A stretch of 64,000 nucleotides of DNA from Rhyacichthys aspro. Taxonomy: Eukaryota; Chordata; Actinopteri; Gobiiformes; Rhyacichthyidae. Location of the stretch: the NCBI GenBank assembly GCA_036850595.1, contig CM072156.1:3068834-3132833 (forward strand). The letters run 5' to 3'. The notes under the pieces are model-generated. The model had not been told where the DNA came from and ran no database searches. It saw only the letters and a program-made list of their open reading frames with translations. The translations under genes and the position numbers were made by a program. Position 1 is the stretch's first letter. Each line of letters opens with the position of its first letter. Shown here piece after piece: positions 56,284-64,000 of the stretch.

Positions 56284-58888
56284 GGCTTTAAGTGAAGTGG
56301 ATGAGTTGCTTTTATGTTAAATTCTTTCTTTGATGGTAAGTAAGTGCTGTTGGCTGTGTTTGGACATAAGTTATTTTACAGCTTCCACGACATAAGGCTC
56401 AGCTTTTATTTATTCTAACCATTTTGCACAACTTCTCCATGATACAAGTTTAAACCGAGTGAGTGAATATTCATTACCTTTATAGACACTTCAGGCAGTA
56501 GAGACCATTCAGTAACACATTCTGTTTCCGAGATGATCATTTCCAATAAGAGAAAGAATGTTTACATCATAAAAAGAGACCAAAGCTATCAGCGACTTAG
56601 AAGAGAACAGACAGTGGTCTTCAGAGCGGCTCAGGTTTAGATTTTCTGATTGAAATGGAAATGAAAGAATGAAGAGGTGCCGGCTCCAAAACACAGCTTT
56701 TCAAAGTAAAGTGATAGAACTCAATTCTGTTTCTTTTAAATCGCCACAGATCGTGATGTTCAATGCAATTGGCAGCTTTTCACAGAAGTGGATCCTAGAC
56801 TGAAGACATAAGTTTAGTGTCGCACAAAATTCTGTAAAACCCATCAATAACACTTTAAATATTGTCTATGAATGGTCCCTTATTCATTTATTTCCTCTTT
56901 TCTTTTGTAGTTCAGATTCATTTATGTACAATACTGAAAATGTTAAAGCAAAAAGTGTGTATTTCAGTTTTGAATGAAGTTTTTATTTCAAACAGATAAT
57001 TAAAACAAAAACAGAGAAAAGAAAAATTAAATTCTAACATCAGTAATCATCTTAAACTGAAAACACATATTTGGTGTTTGAAAAGGAGTAGAAGGAAAAA
57101 TCTACACAAGTGAGTAACCCATAAGGTCCTGAAACGGCTAATGGTGCTTGCACTAGGATGTTCCAGGATTTGTGATGTCACAAATTACTCAAGAGCAGAC
57201 TTAAGCTTCATTGGTTCCTCTTTCAGTGATAAAACACACTGAGTCACGTGACCTTTTTTTCTTTTTGGTCATGTTCGGGATTTCAATCAGTGGATTGAAT
57301 CAATTCAGTTTTTGTGTAAATTTGCTTTTTTACGTATTTATTTGACTTTTTTGTACATGTTTGAAATAAACGATAAACAAACCTCTGCAGCGCTATAAGA
57401 AGTCCTCACTTAACAACATTTAACACGGATTTTTAGAATGTTTTGACCAAAAAACATTTAATAATATATTAACATAGACTTTTAGAAAAACAAACCAAAG
57501 TAGCAGTACCTAAAGTGTCCACAGGTGGCAATATTGGTTCAAATGGTTTAAAAAAAGCTATACAGGTCCTGATTAAATTTGTTGTTTTGAGAATGTTTTG
57601 TTCATAGTAGGTTTGGATACTATTTAAAGGTCCAGAGGTGATCATTCTAGAACATTTTCTTGAATTGTAATTGAATTTTGAGATGTCACAAAATATTGCA
57701 GAACATTCTGTATTTATCTTGTTTTATTTCTCATGTTTTCTGGAATATGAACCAAAGGAACAGAAGCTGAGGTGCTCAAAGGTGGCACTATTGAGCTGTG
57801 GGCTAAAACATTCAGGAAGACAAGGGCAGACCTTTTTTTCAGAGGGTGTTTTTGGAGTTTTGGTAAAAAAAAAACCAATAAAAATTCAAAGACAAGGGCA
57901 AGTACAAGAAAATGGGATGCAATTCAAAACTTAAAAACAAACAAGAAGAGCAGGGCAATGGAGGAAATGTAGAAATGCTTGGACTCTAATCATTTTCTAT
58001 GCACAAGGAAGCATCTAAGCTCTTTATGAAGTCTAGAAGTGATGAACAGAACAATAGTTATGACAATCTATTCTCCCATATATTGTTTTTGCTATTTTTC
58101 ATTTTCTAAGCTCTGGAAGGTAAATTCTAAGCACAGAGAGCGATATTTCTGATTTGTCCTTCTGTGCTGATGGGAAATGTTTGCGTGATGGGAGACATAT
58201 TGGAGCAGCCACAGGGACAGATAGTTTTAATCGAGGTGTTTACAGCTCATTGACGTCCTGTCGCTGTCTTTATGACTCAGAGTGGCCGTCACACACTCAA
58301 CGGCTCCACTCGCTCAAGGGCATCAGCGCCAATCAATATGGACACAACCGGACTTTAATAATCCAACCAGAAATACACAACTCACTGCTCTGCATCAGGA
58401 CTCTCACTGGAATTAATTATGTGTGGAACATCTGCAGAAACATGGATCATTTCATAATAATCACTGAATTACATATGATTTTTACATTATAGATATACTT
58501 TCATACACTGTGCCTCATATTTGAATCTTTTAAAATCAGTCCAAATCATATTGACAAATGTGGAAATAAAGGTTGCACAAATTGTCAACAAAACAATCTT
58601 TAAAGCCCTTTGAGGCAATTATTTTTGTGATACTGGGCTAAATAAATAAAACTGAATTAAATTAAAAATGGCCTTCACACTGAGAAATATGACAAAAATG
58701 ATAAATAAAAGTCACAATCTGCAGAGCACATACCACAGACTCGAGCGATCTGGGTTCGATTCAGCTCAGGTCATTTGCTCCATGTTATTTCTTTCTGTCC
58801 ACACAGTCACTATCGAATAATAAATGAAAAAAAAGAAAAGAAATAGTGTGTCACAGAGATGGAGAACTTGAGTTATTGGTCTTATTTC
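56284..58888. other. Unique non-coding DNA
   Basis: No gene recognised. Frames at 57671-57972 and 58154-58492 have no family features. Confidence 0.4.
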
Positions 58889-59715
58889 GGATTTACACTC
58901 GGACTCAGACTCGGACATAGACTCGAACTTGGACTCGAACTTGGACTCGGGTGTAGATGCCTCTGAGTCATATTCACGTGCAAAGATCACTAGGTTTTGC
59001 ATCATCATTTTCAAAAAATTGATTTTAATTTATTTTCATTCAGGATTCTATTCTGGCAAAATTAATCCTGAAACTGTTCTCAGACCCAACCTGGATGGAC
59101 TGGTCTCGAGACTTGGATTTGGGACTCATATTCCGGGAATAATGATTAAACTCGGACTTGTCTTGGACTTTATTTTAGATGATGATGACTCGACTCAGAC
59201 TTGACTTTAATTTTGTTTTTGGTGACTTGGATCTGGACTCAAACTTGAAGACTGAGGATTTGAGAGTGACTCGAACTTGAAGACCGGGGATTTGAGAGTG
59301 ACTCGAACTTGAAGACTGAGAGGATTTGAGTGACTCGAACTTGAAGACCAGGAGTTTGAGAGTGACTCGAACTTGAAGACTGAGGATTTGAGAGTGACTC
59401 GAACTTGAAGACTAAGGATATGAGAGTGACTCGAACTTGAAGACTGAGGATTTGAAGTGACTCGAACTTGAAGACTGAGGACTCGAAAGTGACTCGAACT
59501 TGAAGACTGAGGATATGAGAGTGACTTCGAACTTGAAGACCGAGGATTGGAGAGTGACTAGAACTTGAAGACTGAGGATTTTGAAGTGACTTGAACTTGA
59601 AGACATGGGGATTTGAGAAGTGGCTTGGACTTGGAGAGTGAGGGTTTGGGAGTGGCTCGGACTTGGAGGGTAGGGGTGTGGGGGTGACTCGGACTTGGAG
59701 GGAGAGGACACAGAA
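58889..59715 (+). repeat. 32-bp minisatellite element, copy 1
   Basis: A short GGACTCGGACTT-like prefix is followed by a roughly 300-bp non-repetitive segment (58946-59248) that is also found at 63196-63488. Then come about 14-15 units of roughly 32 bp built on GACTCGAACTTGAAGACTGA and GGATTTGAGAGT (59235 onward), degenerating into GACTTGGAGGGTAGG-like units at the right. Minus-strand frames of up to 208 residues (Ser-Ser-Ser-His-Ser-Gln repeats) arise from the repeat. Confidence 0.9.
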
Positions 59716-61276
59716 GTGACTTGAACACAAAAACAGTGACATAAAGATGAAATGAAGTATGACACACTGAGATGATACGGCAAACTTCAACATAAACACA
59801 TTTATTTTCAGTTGACGTGCCTCTGTAGCGATGATTTTTCTTGAATGAAGCGTTGTTAGAGTCAAAATGTGTCTGTCTTTTATAAATAATCACTATATTC
59901 TTACTTTCTTTGTTATCAGCAGCTAAACCCGTCTGTTGCCAAAGAACACCTGACATTCATTTTCATCTAATAGCATAAATAGACCTATAAACTACTATAA
60001 TATCCTACTGTTTTGAAAATCTAATTATTGTTGTTTAAACACTTATTTTGTAAGATGTTAGTGGCTCAGGGATCAAATGTCAACTCGCATTGGGACATAA
60101 ACAACCTTCAATGGGGCAGTCCTAGGTTTCTGTGTCCCAATCAACCTCATACATTATCCTCATACAAGATATAAAAACATGTTGTTGGTTTTCGATGTAT
60201 CAGATCATTTTAAAGTCTATAATAAGTGGAACACAGGCGACTGAAGCCGACGGCAAAACGGGAAATGCTCTGTTTCTTTGCTCTGTGCTGTTTCAATTAC
60301 AGAAAACATGGAGGTGTCAACGGTGATTGGATTTTTTTCCATAACAGCGGCGACAATCATATGCTCAGCTTGTGGCTTTTAATACGGACTTGCGCTGCTG
60401 CTGGATTTGTCTGCATAATGAAACGGGTTAGAACAGGGCTTTTTCAGCGTAGCGCATCTGATAATTGTCTGATAAAATGAGGAATAATCACATCGAGGCT
60501 CAGAATACCGACCTAATAAGATGATTTGCAGAGATTTTCATACGCAAAGACTAATAACAGGCAGGTTTTGGAGCCGGTATGAATGGATGAGTTCATTATG
60601 CTGATTGCGGGCCTCGTGCAGCTCGGTGTCAGTGACAGAGCGGGGATTGTCGGTGCTGTCGGCGAGTCGCGTTAATACACAGTGAAATGGCATCGTGACA
60701 ACTGTGATCTAGCTTTGATTCCAGTAACGGCTCCCCCCAGGGTGGCGGCCCGCAGCTTTGCCTTGTCATACAACAAAAAGCACTTAACGGGAAATGCTCA
60801 TGAATAAAAAACGGCCTGGCAAAAGTCAAGCCGCTCCAAGACTAACTTTTGACAAGCTGGACCCCTGCCAGTTTGATTTTCTAAATTCACCGCTAAAGAG
60901 CTATGAAAAATGAGAGAAACTATCAACGACGGGGTCTTGGCAGCGGCACGGGATGTAACTGTTGTGTATTTGTCCAATAATGACTCTTGTCAATGTGGCC
61001 TTATTCAATCTCAACGTCCGTGTCAAGTAGTGATTTTTGGGCTGGAGATGTATAGATTAGAGCCTCACTGAAGGAAACAGTGCAGTGTTTGCTTTTCTGT
61101 GAAACGAGGAAGAAGAAAAGAAGCCTTAGTCTCAGTCCTTAGCTTCAGTCTTTGTAACGTTTGCTTTTTAGAATGTCATTTGTCACAAAACAGTAGGGAT
61201 TTTTGATCCAAATATGAATGAGACCTGACAAAATCAACACAAACTAGAGACTGTGGTATTTAAAAGTCCATTACCT
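59716..61276. other. Non-coding DNA with a high-complexity block at 60.54-60.90 kb
   Basis: No gene recognised. The 60540-60900 block is GC-balanced and bounded by AT-rich DNA (see findings). Confidence 0.4.
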
Positions 61277-61640
61277 GTTTTTTTACTGTTGCATTTAGTT
61301 TTTCAGTGTAATCTCTTAAAGTTTATTGTAACGGGAATCATCTGAAAAAATGAGACCTTAAGACGTGATCTAGTCTTTATAATGAGGGATTTTAATAGAT
61401 GACAGTGGGATTTTGTCCAATCACAGCTCACTTCAGGTAAAAGGAGCGCTCCCATTGGTCGACGCTGATGTCAACAACGAAGGAACAAGGAAATAAACAA
61501 GGGAAATGTGTTATTCTGATGAAAATACGTCTTATTTTACAGAAAAACAGCTCAAAAAAGGTTAAAAATAGAGAAACAGCAGCAAATTAAACATGGATAA
61601 ATGTTGGAAATGCTTCGATAATGAGATAATTACAGCTCTA
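61277..61640 (-). repeat. R1b dispersed repeat, copy 2
   Basis: More than nine-tenths alike by eye to 7295-7660 over its whole length, in the same orientation, 54 kb away. It carries GGAGCGCTCCCATTGGTCGAC with the following CGCTGATGTCAACAACGAAG. Confidence 0.75.
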
Positions 61641-63135
61641 AACTTTGATTTAATGTAATGAGTATTTGTTCATTTTTCTAAATAAAAGAAGCAGGAACAT
61701 TTCACACATCAGAACATTTACTTACACACTCACTTTATCTGAAAAAGTTGACCCAGAAGTTTCTCAGGACACTGTTTGTTGATTATTACCTGGCTTTACC
61801 TTTGTTCATTCAAACCGCTGAACTGTGCTGAGGATGTGTTTTATAAAAATGTCCCGGAGACATTTTAAAGCTTAACTTGTCACTAATTGTTACGACTCCT
61901 TGGGCCATGAGTCTTTTATCATCTCTTTTATCGATATTACACTTTCATATTCCTCACGTCATAACCTCAAAAGCAACACAAATCTTATTTCCGCCATAAT
62001 TCTTTGAACTGCTTTGACATTATAGCATCATTCAGGACTTTCCCATAAAGCACCACTGTCTGTCATTAACGCACATTGAGACAACTATTAAATTAATCGT
62101 GAAATATTAATATTCAGAAGCTTCCCACGTTTAGAGGCTGATCTGGAGCTTGAGCGTAGAGTCGACAGAAAGAATCCATTTGTGGAGTTTTATTTGACGT
62201 CTCATAAAAACCAAACAGCCTTTTAAAACCTGTTTCTGGGACGTAACGCTCAGAGCTTCAGGACAAATTGCTCGACGGTGAATGTCAGAGTTTTAAATAA
62301 ATCCTTTACCTGTTTCTGTGTTCGGTGTTAACTCGTTTTGGAGCCGTGAGTGGGAAAAGAGAGCTAATTGAATTCCTCGCATGGACAAGACGGAGCAGAC
62401 TCACAGTTAACTACGCGGCGACGTAAATTTATTTCAACCGCCGGAAAGAAATAAGAAACGTGACGCCCGCCGCAATTTTACAGTCCGTTTTTTTGTGGAG
62501 CTGTGTTTGATATGTCGCTGGAGCTTCTGCAGAAATGGAGAGCTGGGTGTGTTTGGGGCAAGCGCGCGGAAATACGGACAATATTACGCTATAAATATAT
62601 TCTAACTGAATATATTGGCACAAGTCTGGGAACTATCGGAGTGCGTAATTGTTTTTATGGCTGTGGAAAGCAACAGGGCAACTGGGAATGTCAAATTGTT
62701 ACACCATTTTCTGTGATAAAAATTAAAAAAAGAAAAAAGGTATTGTCAGCTTGAAGAATTTTTTTTACTGTTTTTAACTGTAAAAAAGTAAAGAATGCTA
62801 TTAAAAATATATATTTCAGTTCATTATTGCTCTGGATTTTCTGCTGTAAAAAATTAAACTTAAAGTAAATAATGCCAAACAACTTTAATAACAGTCGCAT
62901 TTCATTTCCCAGTTCAATATCTTGATAAACGTGGGGTAATAAGGAAATCCTGTTGTCATTGATGGAATTGTAACTTTCTCTTTACATTTATGCCTTAAAT
63001 AAAAAGAAAGTTTAAGACTAAAGTTCTCCATCAGTAATAACAGACAATTATCTACATGTATAGTGTGTTATAACCATACGTAACCATGAGGAACTTGCAG
63101 GACTATTTAGTAATTAACCATAATCACAATCACAA
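61641..63135. other. Unique non-coding DNA
   Basis: No gene recognised. There is a GC-balanced block at 62150-62500. Confidence 0.4.
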
Positions 63136-63735
63136 GACTCGGACTTGGACTTGGACTAGGAATCGGACTCAGGACTTAGAGGCATCTACTTGGAGTCGGG
63201 TGTAGATGCCTCTGAGTCATGTTCACGTGCAAAGATCACCACAGGTTTTGCATCATCATTTCAAAAAATTGATTTTAATTTATTTTCATCCAGGATTCTA
63301 TTCTGGTAGAATTAATCCTGAAACTGTTCTCAGACCCAACCTGGATGGACTGGTCTCGTGACTTGGACTTGTGACTCAAATTCCGGAAATAATGATTAAA
63401 CTCGGACTTGACTTGGACTTTATTTTAGATGATGATGACTCGACTCAGAATTGACTTTAATTTTCTTGTTGGTGACTTGGACCTGGACTCGAACTTGAAG
63501 ACTGAGGATTTGAGAGACTCGAACTTGAAGACCTAGGATTTGAGAGTGACGCGAACTTGAAGAATGAGGATTTGAGAGTGACTCGAACTTGAAGAATGAG
63601 GATTTGAGAGTGATTCGAGAGACTTGAAGACTGATTTGAGAGTGACTTGAACTTGAAGACTAAGGATTTGAGAGTGACTCGAACTTGAAGAATGAGGATT
63701 TGAGAGTGACTCGAACTTGAAGACTGAGGATTTGA
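63136..63735 (+). repeat. 32-bp minisatellite element, copy 2
   Basis: Same plan and orientation as 58889-59715, with about eight minisatellite units. It also has an inverted pair, AGAGGCATCTAC (63178-63189) and GTAGATGCCTCT (63202-63213), able to form a 12-bp hairpin stem. Copy 1 has only the second arm. Confidence 0.9.
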
Positions 63736-64000
63736 TAATCACAAAAGTATTACCTACTTATTATTTTGTATTTATCTTATTAACAATGAGCTGGAATACA
63801 AAGTGAAACCGTAAAAACAACAAAACCGCAAAAATCTATTGCTGCAGAAACTCTAATTCATTAACAATGTGCTGTAATTTGAGTTTTGCAGTAGAGAACT
63901 GTCCATATGATTTTAATTTCTTAGTTATTTTATATCATTGACTTAACTTGTACTGTAAAATAAAAATAAAAATATATCTCATATGAATTGTAGCGTTATA
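63736..64000. other. Unique non-coding DNA
   Basis: AT-rich, nothing recognisable up to the window edge. Confidence 0.4.

Noticed and set aside
59239..59956. 208-, 123- and 132-residue minus-strand frames
   Set aside because: Translations of the 32-bp minisatellite in three frames (Ser/His/Gln/Val-rich periodic peptide).

Overview
This is a 64-kb window of vertebrate nuclear DNA, most likely from a teleost (ray-finned) fish. The evidence is AT-rich non-coding DNA, dense short tandem repeats, and teleost-type interspersed repeats: a DIRS-like tyrosine-recombinase retrotransposon, small hAT-type elements, a V-SINE-like tRNA-derived SINE and a LINE fragment of a kind common in fish. The species cannot be fixed from the sequence. 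There is no operon, no prokaryotic gene and no confident host protein-coding gene. The window reads as a gene desert or the inside of very large introns. Every long open frame is either a simple-repeat translation or part of a decayed mobile element.

Layout: 1-9.7 kb holds mostly unique AT-rich DNA, one hAT-like relic (249-675), a 620-bp TTC/GAA tract (3.6-4.2 kb), a SINE tail next to a graded pentanucleotide array (6.1-6.4 kb) and copies of an unclassified dispersed repeat called R1 here (2.8, 7.3 and 8.4 kb). From 9.7 to 22.3 kb there is an hAT-like element with an intact 8-bp target duplication (9745-10274), a complete SINE with target duplication (16543-16972) and a second hAT-like copy whose internal 21-bp minisatellite has grown to about 660 bp (21.35-22.24 kb). 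From 22 to 38 kb there is mostly unique DNA with two speculative exon-like islands (24.2 and 30.3 kb), an ATC/ATT tract (28.4 kb) and R1 copies at 32.6 and 34.2 kb. From 37.7 to 41.2 kb there is a small inverted-repeat element, a 1.2-kb minisatellite of 62/41-bp units and an 815-bp foldback structure.

The most informative segment is 46.0-50.9 kb: an almost full-length but decayed DIRS-like retrotransposon on the minus strand. It has gag-like, reverse transcriptase/RNase H and tyrosine recombinase remnants in the right order, near-identical 210-bp repeats at the two sides, and an internal complementary region that is the reverse complement of both element ends joined together. This is the signature of replication through a circular intermediate. 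From 51 to 64 kb there are further R1 copies, an hAT-type MITE with a perfect 8-bp target duplication inserted into a LINE reverse transcriptase remnant (53.8-54.5 kb), and a pair of related 32-bp minisatellite elements (58.9-59.7 and 63.1-63.7 kb).

The window contains no set of host genes working together. Its history is one of repeated transposon insertion, nesting and decay, plus tandem-repeat expansion seeded at element edges. Several higher-complexity blocks with homeodomain-like AT motifs could be conserved regulatory DNA, but a single sequence cannot show that.
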